A stretch of DNA of 19,676 nt from CAYUIS01 sp964444825. GTDB taxonomy: Bacteria > Chloroflexota > Anaerolineae > B4-G1. The stretch is taken from contig CAYUIS010000096.1 in assembly GCA_964444825.1 (NCBI GenBank), positions 1 to 19,676 of the forward strand, given 5' to 3'. Made by a program: the position numbers and the translations under genes. Positions 1-8,500 of the stretch are shown here, piece after piece; within the stretch, counting starts at the first letter, position 1, and each line of letters starts with the position of its first letter. Below the pieces are notes generated by a model. The model was not told the origin of the DNA. It saw only the letters and a program-made list of their open reading frames with translations, and made no database searches.

Positions 1-1
1 A

Positions 2-448
2 ATCCTGGCCCAGGCCGCATCCCGTGGCAAGGTCTACGGCGTGGACTATTCCGAGGATGTGCTCCTTACAGCCTGCCGGGTCAATCGAGCGCTCATCGAG
101 CAGGGCCGCGTCGAGATCAGGCACGGGAGCGTCTCCGATCTGCCGTTCCCCGGCGACACGTTCGACCTGGCGACCGCCTTTGAGACGACCATGTTCTGGC
201 CCGGTCTGGTGGATGACCTGCGAGAAGTGCGGCGCGTGCTGAAACCAGGCGGCGCCTTGTTGATCTCCAACGAGGCGTACCAGGATGCAAGATTCGAAGG
301 GCGAAATGCCAAGTGGGCTCGTCTGGCTGACTTCCAACTGCAAACGCCGGAGGAAACCCACCAATGCCTGACTGAGGCCGGATACACCCAAGTCGAGATC
401 GACACGGTGCCCGACAGAAACTGGATCGCGGCCATCGCACGCGCGTAG
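2..448 (+). CDS. SAM-dependent class I methyltransferase, C-terminal part (5' end outside window)
   Basis: The frame is open from base 2, so the gene begins upstream of the window; the GTG at 41 is an internal valine codon, not a start. The 148 visible residues match the second half of a Rossmann-fold methyltransferase. The acidic residue ending strand beta-2 is in GVDYSE (about visible residues 13-18), the beta-4 region is FDLATAFETTMFWP, and RRVLKPGGALLISNEA is the usual post-motif segment before beta-5. The glycine-rich SAM loop must lie in the missing part. This is the UbiE/Methyltransf_11 type of enzyme, which transfers methyl from SAM to a small molecule; the substrate cannot be told. 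A good Shine-Dalgarno for the next gene starts just after its stop, and 13 bases separate the two genes, so it is the visible head of a three-methyltransferase operon. Confidence 0.85.
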   Translation: MLAQAASRGKVYGVDYSEDVLLTACRVNRALIEQGRVEIRHGSVSDLPFPGDTFDLATAFETTMFWPGLVDDLREVRRVLKPGGALLISNEAYQDARFEGRNAKWARLADFQLQTPEETHQCLTEAGYTQVEIDTVPDRNWIAAIARA

Positions 449-461
449 AGAGAGGAGGCAC

Positions 462-1346
462 ATGAGCGAACGAACGATTGAACGCAAAGGATCGAGCACG
501 GCCGGATACACGTGCTTTTCGCGGGCCTGTGCCACCAAGGAAGAGGACAAACGCTTCCGCGGGCCTGACCATCTGGCCGAGATCTTTCTCCCATTCATGC
601 CCCGGGTCCTGTTCAGCGTCCCCTGCCTGCGGAAATGGTTGATGCGCCAGATGTTTCCGACCGGCATACACGAATACGTCCTGGCGAGGACAAACCTGTT
701 CGACGAGGTCTTTGTCGACGCGCTGGACCGTGGCTTTTCGCAGATCGTGCTGCTTGGCGCGGGCATGGATACAAGGGCGCTGCGCTTCCAAGATAGGAAC
801 AAGGGCGCGACGATATTCGAGCTGGATATCTACGCCACACAACGCTACAAGCGGAGAGTGTTCAGCCGCAAGCAGGTCGCGCTGCCCGAGGATCTCGTCT
901 TTGCGCCCATCGATTTCAACAAGCAGCGCCTCGCCGATGTACTGTCAGAGGCGGGCTATCAAGGGAAGCAGAAGACGCTCTTCCTGTGGGAGGGTGTGAC
1001 AATGTACCTGGAGCCGGAGGCGGTGGATGACACGCTGAGTTTCATCCGTAACAGCGCCGCGGAGGAAAGTATCGTTGCCTTCGACTACGTCCGTGCTTCG
1101 GTGCTGCGGCGCGAGAACACGCTCTACGGCGAAAAAGGGAGCTATGACCGGGTGGCGCGAGCGGGTGAGCGGTGGACGTTCGGCATCGAAGATGGGGCGA
1201 TCGAGGGGTTTCTCGTCGAGCGCGGGTTCAGGCTGCTTTCGCACCACACGCCGGACGATCTGGAGAGCGCCTATCTCACGGTCAAAGACGGAACCAGGTT
1301 TGGACGGATCAACGAGACCCACTGCATCGTGATCGCTGAGGTCTAG
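462..1346 (+). CDS. Class I SAM-dependent methyltransferase, leucine carboxyl methyltransferase-like (LCMT/TIGR00027 type)
   Basis: This 294-residue protein starts at ATG 462 behind a GAGAGGAGG ribosome-binding site. Its SAM-binding motif LLGAGMDTRALRF (residues 97-109) and the following acidic strand FELD (119-122) are hallmarks of the LCMT/PPM1-related family (Pfam LCM). LFLWEGVTMYL (173-183) is the family's third signature. Eukaryotic relatives methylate the C-terminal leucine of protein phosphatase 2A. Bacterial members of the TIGR00027 group usually act on small molecules or have unknown substrates, and many sit in secondary-metabolite loci. Length is typical. It lies 13 bases after one methyltransferase and 23 bases before another, so all three are probably co-transcribed. 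The substrate is unknown. Confidence 0.88.
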   Translation: MSERTIERKGSSTAGYTCFSRACATKEEDKRFRGPDHLAEIFLPFMPRVLFSVPCLRKWLMRQMFPTGIHEYVLARTNLFDEVFVDALDRGFSQIVLLGAGMDTRALRFQDRNKGATIFELDIYATQRYKRRVFSRKQVALPEDLVFAPIDFNKQRLADVLSEAGYQGKQKTLFLWEGVTMYLEPEAVDDTLSFIRNSAAEESIVAFDYVRASVLRRENTLYGEKGSYDRVARAGERWTFGIEDGAIEGFLVERGFRLLSHHTPDDLESAYLTVKDGTRFGRINETHCIVIAEV

Positions 1347-1369
1347 ATCAACCACTTTAGGAGACACAC

Positions 1370-2131
1370 ATGGTCAAAGAATTCGCAGGCGCAGAGTACG
1401 GCAACTGGGTATCCACCAAGTTCGTAACCATACCGCTATTTCTGGCGGCACTCTTCCTTGGACTGACGCTCGTCTGGCCGGGGTTCGTCATCTTGGCTCC
1501 ACTGTGCCTCGTGGCCGGCGTCTACTTTGTGTATGCCCGCCACGCCTTCTCCCCGCGCGGTGGGAATATCCAGGCCAAGCTCTGGGAGATGGTGCTGGAT
1601 CGCCTCGATTGGGACGGCAAAGGCAAGGCTCTCGACATCGGGTGCGGCAACGGCCCGCTGACCATCGCCCTGGCCCAGCGCCACCCCCACGCACACGTGA
1701 CCGGCATAGACGCCTGGGTCAAGGCGTGGGACTACTCGCAGGCGGTCTGCGAGCGCAATGCAGAGGCCGCAGGCGTCGCCGGGCGGACAGACTTTGAGAA
1801 GGCCAGCGCCTCTGCCCTGCCCTTCGAGGATGAGGTCTTTGATGCGGTGATCAGCAACTTTGTGTTTCACGACGTGAGCGACACCAAGGACAAGCAAGCG
1901 CTCGTTCGTGAGGCATTGCGGGTGGTCAAGAAAGGCGGAAGCTTTGCCTTTCAAGACCTTTTCGCGATAGAAGTGATGTACGGCGAGTTGGACGATCTGC
2001 TGGAGACGATCAAGGGTTGGGGGATCGCCGAGGTCGCTTTCATGGACACCAGCACCTCCGACTTTATCCCCGCCGCGCTGAAACTGCCGTTTATGCTTGG
2101 CAAGATCAGCATCGTCTATGGGACAAAGTGA
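1370..2131 (+). CDS. Membrane-anchored class I SAM-dependent methyltransferase
   Basis: This 253-residue protein starts at ATG 1370 behind a TAGGAGA ribosome-binding site. Residues about 19-36 and 38-55 form two hydrophobic segments separated by a WPG turn, a probable membrane hairpin. The soluble methyltransferase domain follows. Motif I is ALDIGCGNG (87-95), the acidic residue after beta-2 is in TGIDAW (about 111-116), and SALPFEDEVFDAVISNFVFHD and LRVVKKGGSFAFQDLF are motifs II/III of the Methyltransf_11/25 type. The membrane hairpin suggests a lipid, quinone or other membrane-embedded substrate; this is inference. It is the last recognisable gene of the methyltransferase operon and converges on the patatin gene. 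Its stop overlaps a possible 32-codon ORF (TGAATG arrangement). Confidence 0.88.
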   Translation: MVKEFAGAEYGNWVSTKFVTIPLFLAALFLGLTLVWPGFVILAPLCLVAGVYFVYARHAFSPRGGNIQAKLWEMVLDRLDWDGKGKALDIGCGNGPLTIALAQRHPHAHVTGIDAWVKAWDYSQAVCERNAEAAGVAGRTDFEKASASALPFEDEVFDAVISNFVFHDVSDTKDKQALVREALRVVKKGGSFAFQDLFAIEVMYGELDDLLETIKGWGIAEVAFMDTSTSDFIPAALKLPFMLGKISIVYGTK

Positions 2132-2230
2132 ATGCCTGACGACCAACACGGTGTGACGCATATGGACGCCGTCGTCCATCCCAGCGCCCGCCCGGTCGTC
2201 AAAACGTGGTTGGAGAGCCTGCGGGAGTAG
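2132..2230 (+). CDS. Possible 32-residue ORF after the methyltransferase operon (weak)
   Basis: An ATG directly follows the A of the preceding TGA stop, which would allow translational coupling, and the frame runs 32 codons to a TAG at 2228-2230. The peptide contains VVHPSARPVVKTWLESLRE and resembles no family I recognise. There is no separate Shine-Dalgarno, and the 3' end overlaps the last codons of the convergent patatin gene. It may be a coupled small protein, the relic of a fourth operon gene, or chance. Confidence 0.2.
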   Translation: MPDDQHGVTHMDAVVHPSARPVVKTWLESLRE

Positions 2231-4298
2231 GTCTGCGAGAAACCTCCGGCCTCGGACGGCACTTGCCGTGGGGACAGTGATAGGGATGGAATACACAGGC
2301 CGTACGCTGGCAGCGCCAGGTTGATCGGAGCTTTTCCTGCTCAGATGTCTCCTCCGGCCACGCCTCGATTCCCATCCACTTTCTGGTGAGGGCCAGGACC
2401 TGCCGGTCGTGAGCGTCGAGCTGGCGCTGTCCCTCGAGGTGAGCGCGCATAGCCCATAGGGTATTGTGGCAGCCCATGGTGAGCATGGCGACCCCGTTCT
2501 CCTTGCGATAGCCCAATCGCTCGGTGAACTGGAGCGTGCCCAGGGGCATGTCCTCGGGGTAGATGCGCACCACGTCGACCTGCAGCGGCAGGTGGTCCTC
2601 GACGATGGACTGCGCCCAAGCCTCCATACGCTCGAGAATCCCCTCGCCGTCGGCGCCCAGGTAGCCACGCAGCGCCCGTTCTCGCGCCGATTCGAGAAGC
2701 CGGTCGAGGATGGCGCGCCTTTGGTCCTCATCGAGCGAGCGGAGCGTCTCCTGGTAACTATCCAGCACCAGGAGGAGCGTGTCCCCCAGCTTCTCACCGC
2801 GCTTGCCGAAGGTGTTGATCGTATCTACGACGACGGCGTCAGCCGACTGTTTGGCCACTCCCTGGATCTCCAGCGTGCGCTGGACGACCTGGTGAAGGGC
2901 CGGGTCCTCGACGTCGACCGGCCGCACCAGGGGCTCGGGCTCCAGAAAGACGACGTACAGATCGAGAGCGACGTCTCGCTTTGACATCGCTGCGGATTCG
3001 GCCCACTCGCGGGCGGCGTCGATGGCGCTGTTGGAGGGGGTGTTGTCGATAGCGCCCCCGTCGACGTAGGCGTCCCCGAGCGTGGGAAAGAACTCGCGCA
3101 TAGAGCGGGATGCCCGCCACCGGCTGTAAGTCCTTTCCCACTCATCGTTCTCGTCATTCCCTTCGGGTTCCCCTTTGTCTCCAGCGCCGTCAGTGCGAGT
3201 CGCACGCCAGGCCGCAGCCATCCGGGACTCGATCTCAGGGTCATCGAACCAGTTGGCCAGGATACCATAGAGCAGCCCGTTTTCGGGGTCGTCGGCGGGA
3301 TAAATGTCCTCGACCGGGTACGGGGCGAAAACGCCCGGAAAGCGCCCGGAGGCCAGGGCCGCGTTGATGGCGTTCGGGTTGCCCGGCAACTGGAGGCGAA
3401 AGCTTCCCAGGGGCAATTTCTCCGGATCGACCTTTTCCAACCGAAAGGCCTGTTTCCGCATATACCGCACAAATCCCTCGGCCGATAGGTAGGCCGATAT
3501 CTCCAGGCGGCCGGTGCGGTAGTTGGCGCGGGTGAGGCGGACGTCGATGCCGGCCTGGGCATAGTCGCGCAGCGTCCTGCCCGGCGGAACCAGGCCGATC
3601 TTTTCCCCGGCGGCGGCCACTTGCGCGGGGTCCTCTGCCTCCAGGTGCTCGATACGCAGGGGGGCTACCGGCTCGGTGAACACGGAGGCGAGCTTGCCGT
3701 CATCAGCGGACGGGACAAGGGATCTTTCCATATCAAAACGGGCCAGGTAGGCGCGGGCGGCCTTCTCGAACGGGGCCTGGCGATGGTGTTTGAGGATGTG
3801 GAGGAGCTTGGTCGCGCCACCCAGGCGCTGGGTCAGCCCCTGGCCGACCTTGACGAGCGCAGGCCACACGCCGGCCGAGGGGAGCGCCCTTCGATCGGGG
3901 TCGGTCCACCACCAAAAGACGCGTGTAAGATCGGGCAGGCTGACGTCGAATCCCAGCAGGTCGTCCTTCAGCCTGCCCAGGGGTCCCCGCTCGCTATCAT
4001 CGATCACCCGCTTGTCCGGCAGTTGCAGCCAGGCGTGGTGGTAGGCCTTGACCATATCGTCCATCGCTTCCACCGCCCGCTCGGGGTCGTCCCTTAGCTC
4101 GGGGGAGAGCTTGCTTTTGCGCAACAGGTATTCGGCCAGGAAAACGGTGTTAAAAGCGCCGATCGAGGAGCCGGTGACCGTATCAAATTCCATACCGGCG
4201 ATGTGAAAGGCGTGGATGACGCCCGCCTCGTAGAACCCCTTGGCGCCGCCTCCGGCGAGCACGCAGCCCCGGCGCTTTTTCCTGTGAGTGGTTGTCAT
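2199..4298 (-). CDS. Patatin-like phospholipase, large (699 aa)
   Basis: The N-terminus has the three patatin elements. GGGAKG (residues 16-21) is the oxyanion-hole loop, GSSIG (43-47) holds the nucleophile Ser45, and DGG (413-415) holds the dyad partner Asp413. Patatin-fold enzymes hydrolyse acyl chains from phospholipids or neutral lipids. The gap of about 370 residues between Ser and Asp is much longer than in compact bacterial patatins, and some 280 residues follow the DGG, so this is a large multi-segment member. There is no signal peptide, so it is probably cytoplasmic or membrane-peripheral. It starts at ATG 4298, with GGGAGA a few bases upstream, and has a strong promoter at 4432-4460. 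The last 45 or so residues are rich in Arg, Cys and Pro, look unlike the rest, and may be a frame-shifted or acquired tail. Confidence 0.88.
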   Translation of the reverse strand: MTTTHRKKRRGCVLAGGGAKGFYEAGVIHAFHIAGMEFDTVTGSSIGAFNTVFLAEYLLRKSKLSPELRDDPERAVEAMDDMVKAYHHAWLQLPDKRVIDDSERGPLGRLKDDLLGFDVSLPDLTRVFWWWTDPDRRALPSAGVWPALVKVGQGLTQRLGGATKLLHILKHHRQAPFEKAARAYLARFDMERSLVPSADDGKLASVFTEPVAPLRIEHLEAEDPAQVAAAGEKIGLVPPGRTLRDYAQAGIDVRLTRANYRTGRLEISAYLSAEGFVRYMRKQAFRLEKVDPEKLPLGSFRLQLPGNPNAINAALASGRFPGVFAPYPVEDIYPADDPENGLLYGILANWFDDPEIESRMAAAWRATRTDGAGDKGEPEGNDENDEWERTYSRWRASRSMREFFPTLGDAYVDGGAIDNTPSNSAIDAAREWAESAAMSKRDVALDLYVVFLEPEPLVRPVDVEDPALHQVVQRTLEIQGVAKQSADAVVVDTINTFGKRGEKLGDTLLLVLDSYQETLRSLDEDQRRAILDRLLESARERALRGYLGADGEGILERMEAWAQSIVEDHLPLQVDVVRIYPEDMPLGTLQFTERLGYRKENGVAMLTMGCHNTLWAMRAHLEGQRQLDAHDRQVLALTRKWMGIEAWPEETSEQEKLRSTWRCQRTACVFHPYHCPHGKCRPRPEVSRRPTPAGSPTTF

Positions 4299-4344
4299 AA
4301 GAGATCTCTCCCTTTTCTGCTCCCCCCGGCGGAACCAGACTGGC

Positions 4345-4460
4345 GGGCCTTGTACCGGGATGGTCCTACGATCCTGGCGGTCGCCTTGGGCCGGTCAGGA
4401 CCAAGAGGTGTTTCCCCGCTTGGCGGGTGTGAGTATATGCGAAAGTGATGGACAAGTCAA
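4345..4460 (-). repeat. Promoter-leader repeat, copy 1 (upstream of patatin gene)
   Basis: This intergenic stretch aligns with copy 2 at 5116-5232. The promoter core and spacer agree at about 29 of 34 positions, and the leader after it shares shorter blocks: a CCGCCA start, the GACCGGC/GACCAAT area, GCGACC/GCGACGA, CAGGA, GTAGG and a GCCCGCC end. Agreement in the non-consensus promoter spacer (TCCA, CACTTT, GCA) indicates common descent, not convergence on a promoter consensus. In the minus direction, a 5-bp hairpin (CCCGC, loop CAA, GCGGG; 4415-4427) lies close to the predicted transcript start. Confidence 0.6.
4432..4460 (-). promoter_or_regulatory. Sigma-70 promoter for the patatin gene
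   Basis: On the minus strand, -35 TTGACT (4460-4455) and -10 TATACT (4437-4432) are separated by exactly 17 bases. This gives five matches of six to each consensus box at ideal spacing. The predicted start, near 4425, leaves a leader of about 125 nt before the ATG at 4298. The -35 lies 50 bases beyond the end of the ybaK-like gene. Confidence 0.8.
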
Positions 4461-4509
4461 AGAGGGCAAGCGCTCCACTTCCCACGGATGCCGGTGGTCC
4501 TTTCGATTT

Positions 4510-4974
4510 CTACATACTGAACTCACCCAGGGTAGGTCGCGCCAGCCGTGAGAAATCGGCGTAGGCGATCTTCATCGTGTGGCGGTGAGTGCCGACCCGG
4601 AAGACGATGTTCGCTTCCTGCGCCAATCCCTGGTCCACATAGACCGGCACGCCGTACAGATCGCCAAAGGGCGGCATCGCCCCGGTGGCGCAATCGGCAA
4701 AGAGACCGGTAAACTCCCCCTCCTTCGCCAGGCTGACCTGCTTGGCGCCGAGCAAACCACGCACCTTGCGCAAGTCCACCCGGGCGGGCGCGGAGATGAC
4801 GAGCATGACGATCTCCGCGTCAGCTTTGACCATGACCACTTTGGCGACCTGCGTGCCGGGCACGTGCAGCGCAGCCGCTACTTCCTGCATCGTGTAGGCC
4901 TGGCTGTGGGCCAAAAGTTCGAAGAGTACGTCGTTTTCCTGCAGGTATTTCTCTAACCGTTCTTTGCATTCCAT
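4510..4974 (-). CDS. YbaK/EbsC-type aminoacyl-tRNA deacylase
   Basis: This is a 154-residue YbaK/ProX-fold protein. I chose ATG 4974 because GGAGGAGG lies just upstream; an in-frame ATG at 5031 would add 19 charged residues and lacks such a site. The family hydrolyses mischarged tRNAs, classically Cys-tRNA(Pro). Visible features are TMQEVAAALHVPGTQVAKVVMVK (N-terminal helix-strand with the conserved lysine at the end), VISAPARVDLRKV, the loop GAMPPFG and the ending GTHRHTMKIAYADF. The last corresponds to the GSH-type signature in INS/ProX relatives. The length is full for a single-domain member. Which mischarged tRNA it edits cannot be read from sequence. It stands alone with its own promoter (5204-5232) and a leader of about 220 nt containing a terminator-like hairpin. 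Confidence 0.85.
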   Translation of the reverse strand: MECKERLEKYLQENDVLFELLAHSQAYTMQEVAAALHVPGTQVAKVVMVKADAEIVMLVISAPARVDLRKVRGLLGAKQVSLAKEGEFTGLFADCATGAMPPFGDLYGVPVYVDQGLAQEANIVFRVGTHRHTMKIAYADFSRLARPTLGEFSM

Positions 4975-5082
4975 TTCGCTGACCTCCTCCGGTCTCTTTT
5001 CCCGCATCGTGCGGGTCTCAGGCCGCCGCATCTTGATGGCGGACGGCCACTATCGCCTCCCAGAGTCCACCAACGAAAACCA

Positions 5083-5107
5083 CCCGCCAACCTCAATGGC
5101 CGGCGGG
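5083..5107 (-). terminator. Terminator-like hairpin in the ybaK leader (possible attenuator)
   Basis: In the minus direction, CCCGCCGGCC pairs with GGTTGGCGGG around the 5-base loop ATTGA, giving a 10-bp stem with two G-U pairs. TGGTTTTC follows, a short U-rich tail. It lies roughly 90 nt into the predicted ybaK transcript and over 100 nt before its start codon, so it would act as a premature terminator or a structured leader element and not as the end of an upstream gene. The U-tract is short, which lowers confidence. Confidence 0.4.
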
Positions 5108-5115
5108 CTCTGCTA

Positions 5116-5232
5116 CGATGTCGGCTGCCAGGGTGCGCCTACCGTCCTGGTCGTCGCGTCGGATTGGTCAGTGTTGCGGGGTCTCTTTCGTCTGGCGGAC
5201 GTTAGTATATGCCAAAGTGGTGGAGAAGTCAA
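5116..5232 (-). repeat. Promoter-leader repeat, copy 2 (upstream of ybaK-like gene)
   Basis: This is the central member of the family. Its promoter half matches copy 1, and its leader half matches copy 3 at 14481-14565. With copy 3 it shares the 17-mer CCTGGCAGCCGACATCG, plus ACGAAAGA, CCGCAAC, GCGACGA and CAGGACGG in the same order and spacing. A short 5' hairpin (CGTC, loop CGCCA, GACG) occupies the position of the CCCGC/GCGGG hairpin of copy 1, and CCAGG...CCTGG can form a second one. Confidence 0.65.
5204..5232 (-). promoter_or_regulatory. Sigma-70 promoter for the ybaK-like gene
   Basis: On the minus strand, -35 TTGACT (5232-5227) and -10 TATACT (5209-5204) are separated by 17 bases, identical in boxes and spacing to the patatin promoter. 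The predicted start near 5197 gives a leader of about 220 nt to the ATG at 4974. Confidence 0.8.
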
Positions 5233-5294
5233 AAAGCGAGCTGGGAGCTTTGGAGGCCAGGCCAGGGCTGAACCGCACCCTCAGCAAGTGCCGG

Positions 5295-5322
5295 TTGCTC
5301 CAGACTAGGATTGTGCTATACT
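5295..5322 (+). promoter_or_regulatory. Extended -10 promoter for the DUF11 gene
   Basis: TATACT at 5317-5322 is preceded by TG one base upstream (TGCTATACT), an extended -10 element. A weak -35, TTGCTC, lies at 5295-5300 with a 16-base spacer. It diverges from the ybaK promoter at 5204-5232 and leaves about 200 nt of leader to the ATG at 5526. The rest of 5323-5525 shows nothing that I recognise apart from the ribosome-binding site. Confidence 0.5.
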
Positions 5323-5525
5323 TGGAAAAGGTGACCACGGCCATCACAATCCAAGCCACCCTTTGGCGGCCAAGCTTCAGTCAGTTGAAAGGAGATGATG
5401 CCTACAGGGTATAGACCACCTATTCCCCAGTGTCAGTAGACCTTCCAACAAGTCCAGAACATACAAACGGTTATATGCCCCTGCGACGCATCGCGTCGCC
5501 CGCAGTGATGAGGAGGAAATACAAG

Positions 5526-8500
5526 ATGAGCAGTCGAACCAGTCGTTTGAGCCTGTCGGTTCTTCTGGCCCTCGGGTTATGTATTCTCTTCGCAACAACC
5601 ATCGCCTTGGCCCAAGGACCGGACGATCCCGACAGAGCCGAGAGTCCCCGTAGAGCAAGAGAACTGCCACCTATTACGAAAGAGAACGTGGCCAACTTCT
5701 CCCTCGAGGAATTGTTGGACCCAGCTAACTGGGAGCAGCTTTCCCTGCGCGAGCGGTCGATTGTTGAGAGGGCTGCCGAAGCCGGCCTATTAGAACACGC
5801 GGCACAGGACCAAGCCCAGGTCCTCTCTCCCGGCGTCGATCTAGGGCTGTACATCTGGGATGAGTCGACTACTGTATACAATCCTTCATACGAGCCCGAG
5901 AGCTATTTCCTGTATGAAATCTGGCTCTACAACTGGGGCCAGGACGACGCCACCGGCGTACGCCTGACCTACACCCCCCCGGTGTCAGCCCTGGTCAGTG
6001 GATCGTACAATGATCGGGCCCTCCCCTACTCCCAGAACGGCGAACTGGCGTGGAACGTCGGTTCAGTAGAGTCAGGAGGCGATCGTTACTTTTACGTGGA
6101 GATGCAGGTCATTCCCACGGCCACAATCGGCACCGACTTGGTCAGCACCGCCAGTGTCACCTGCACCCAGGTGACGACCCCCGTCCTCGAGACGGAGACA
6201 GATACGGTCGCGGGGTTCAATCTGAACGTCGACAAGTATCTTTTGCGATCCTCACCTGGCTACATGAGTTCGTCTCGCGTCACCACCGATAGCCTGCTCA
6301 CCTACCTCATCCAGGTGGAGAACCAGAGCGTCATCTCTGACGGGCTGAACGTGATCGTCACCGATACCCTGCCTGCGGACGCGACCTTCGTCGGCGCTTC
6401 TTCAGGCGGCGTGTACAGTCCCACCGCCCACGAGGTGATCTGGAACGTCGGCACTCTGGGTAAGATGCAGACCAAGTCGTTCATCGTCCGGGTGCAGACG
6501 CCCGTCACGGTGGGTTTGCCCTTGTACAACTATGTGGAGGCCAGCACGTCCATCCCTGAGGCCAGGCTCTGGGACAACGACAGTTCCTGGTACGTCACCA
6601 CCACGGCACTGGAACCGAACGTTGAACTGGACCAGTCTTCATACTGGGACATTGACCCAGCGCCCGGAACCGAGATAGGATTCAATGTTCAGGTTGAGAC
6701 TGGCGAGGGGTATGAGCGGCAAGTCCCGCTGGAAAACGTCGTCGTGACCCAGAGACTGGAGGGAGAGCTGACCTACGCCGGCTCCCGGGTTAGGGACTGG
6801 TATGGAGAGGCGCGGCCCGCCACCACAACCGTAGCCACGTCAGGTGATGGGATGACGATCACCTGGAATCTGGGAACGATTCCGAACGATCCTGACAAGA
6901 TTCTCAACCGCCTGACGATCGATGTCCGAGCGCGTATCTTCCCCGAGGCCAGTGCAGGGGATTTGGTTACAGCCACTGCCATGGTCACAACCACCACCCA
7001 GCCTGAATCCAGTATCTATGACAACGACGACCAGACCGTCGTCACGATCATACCTGCTTACCCCGATCTGTGGTTGAGCAGCAAGTCGGGCTGCGCATCC
7101 CCCTACGCTGGTGGATGGTGCGTCTATGATCTCTGGGTCGATAACGTTGGCACCGTGCCGATCACCGACGCCGTCCTGATAGACTACCTCCCCAGGGGGT
7201 TGACCGCCTTCGGCGGAGGCAGCTATGACGACTATAGCCCGGTGGTGGGCGACGCCCAATGGGGACCGGGGACGCTCGCGTTTAGCACCCAGGTCGTCAC
7301 CTGGACGTTGAACCCCATCCCACCCGACGGCAGCGCGCACGTCGAGCTATTCGTCCGAGTCTCGGACGCACTCACGGTGGGCCACGTTCTGACCAACACC
7401 GCCGTCGTCACCCGCACGACCATCCTGGCCGACGCGACTCCTGGCGACAACAAGTTCACTCACGTCACAACGGTAGTGGCCAAGCCACAGGTCACAACAG
7501 CGGAGCTCGACGTGTACAAGGACGATAGTTCTCCATACGCGTTTGAAATGCTGCACCGACCGGGCGACGCCGTCGCGTACGGCGTATCTCTGTACAACGA
7601 TTCGAGTCTGGTGGCGGAAAACACGGTCCTGACCGACGCCGTCCTGTTCCACGCCACGCTCGTCACCGCCACGGCCGACGAGGGGATCGATCCGGTGATC
7701 GCCGGCAACGTGGCCACCTGGGGAGCCGGGGATCGCAGCAAGGGCGATGGCTTCTACGTCGACGTCTCGGCTCGTATAGACCCGGGGCTGAGTGCCGGCC
7801 AGGCCTTTGCCAATCTCGCCTGGGCCAGCACCACCACCCCCGAATCTTACACCGACGACAACTACCAGTTGGAGTACAACATGATCGGCATCCCGCCTCA
7901 AGAGCCGGATGTCACCGTAGACAAGTACTTGTACGGATGTCGCGCGCCCGGCGGTGTCGTGGAGTTCGAGATCGATGTGTGGAATGAACGCGCGATCACG
8001 GCGACCAACGTCGCCGTGACCGACACCCTACCGGTCGGCCTGAGCGCGGAATCGGGGCAACAAGTGGTGCTTTCCCTGGGGGATATGGCTCCTGACGCAT
8101 GGTATACTCGCTACTTTACGGCCACGGTCTCTCCCGCCCTGGCTCCTGGTACCCTGTTGGTTAACACTGTCCAGGTCACGGCTGAGAACGAGGATTTGAG
8201 TGACACATACAACAACACCGATCGTTACCGCTTCCACGTACTCGGCTCACCGTACGCTGATCTCGCAGTTCGAAAGGAGCACGTGGACCAGGTGATCGAG
8301 TCAGACTCTGCCACAGATTGGTACATCCCGCTCGCCTACCGCGGCCGCCTCTTTGACTATGAGATCCACGTCGACAACTGGAGCGGCTGTCCCGCCGAGG
8401 ACGTCGTGCTGGTTGATATCCTGCCCGATGGGATGAATTTCGTCTCAGCTTCCCCAGCTCCTAGCATCCGCAGCGGGCAGGTGATAACCTGGAATCTCGG

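Noticed and set aside
3621..4097. Plus-strand open frame of 158 codons inside the patatin gene.
   Set aside because: It is the antisense frame of a GC-rich coding sequence; the patatin motifs on the minus strand identify the real gene.
4299..4437. A T-box riboswitch: the patatin leader holds TGGTTCCGCC, which resembles the T-box core TGGNACCGCG.
   Set aside because: Two mismatches in the core, no recognisable specifier loop, and the downstream gene is a lipase, not an aminoacyl-tRNA or amino-acid gene. The counterpart position in the ybaK leader does not keep the motif.
4471..4509. Intrinsic terminator after the ybaK-like gene.
   Set aside because: Only a 6-bp stem with a bulge can be drawn and no U-tract follows on the minus strand.
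5430..5525. Longer N-terminus for the DUF11 protein.
   Set aside because: It would put 32 polar residues before the signal peptide and has no Shine-Dalgarno, whereas AGGAGG sits 9 bases before ATG 5526.
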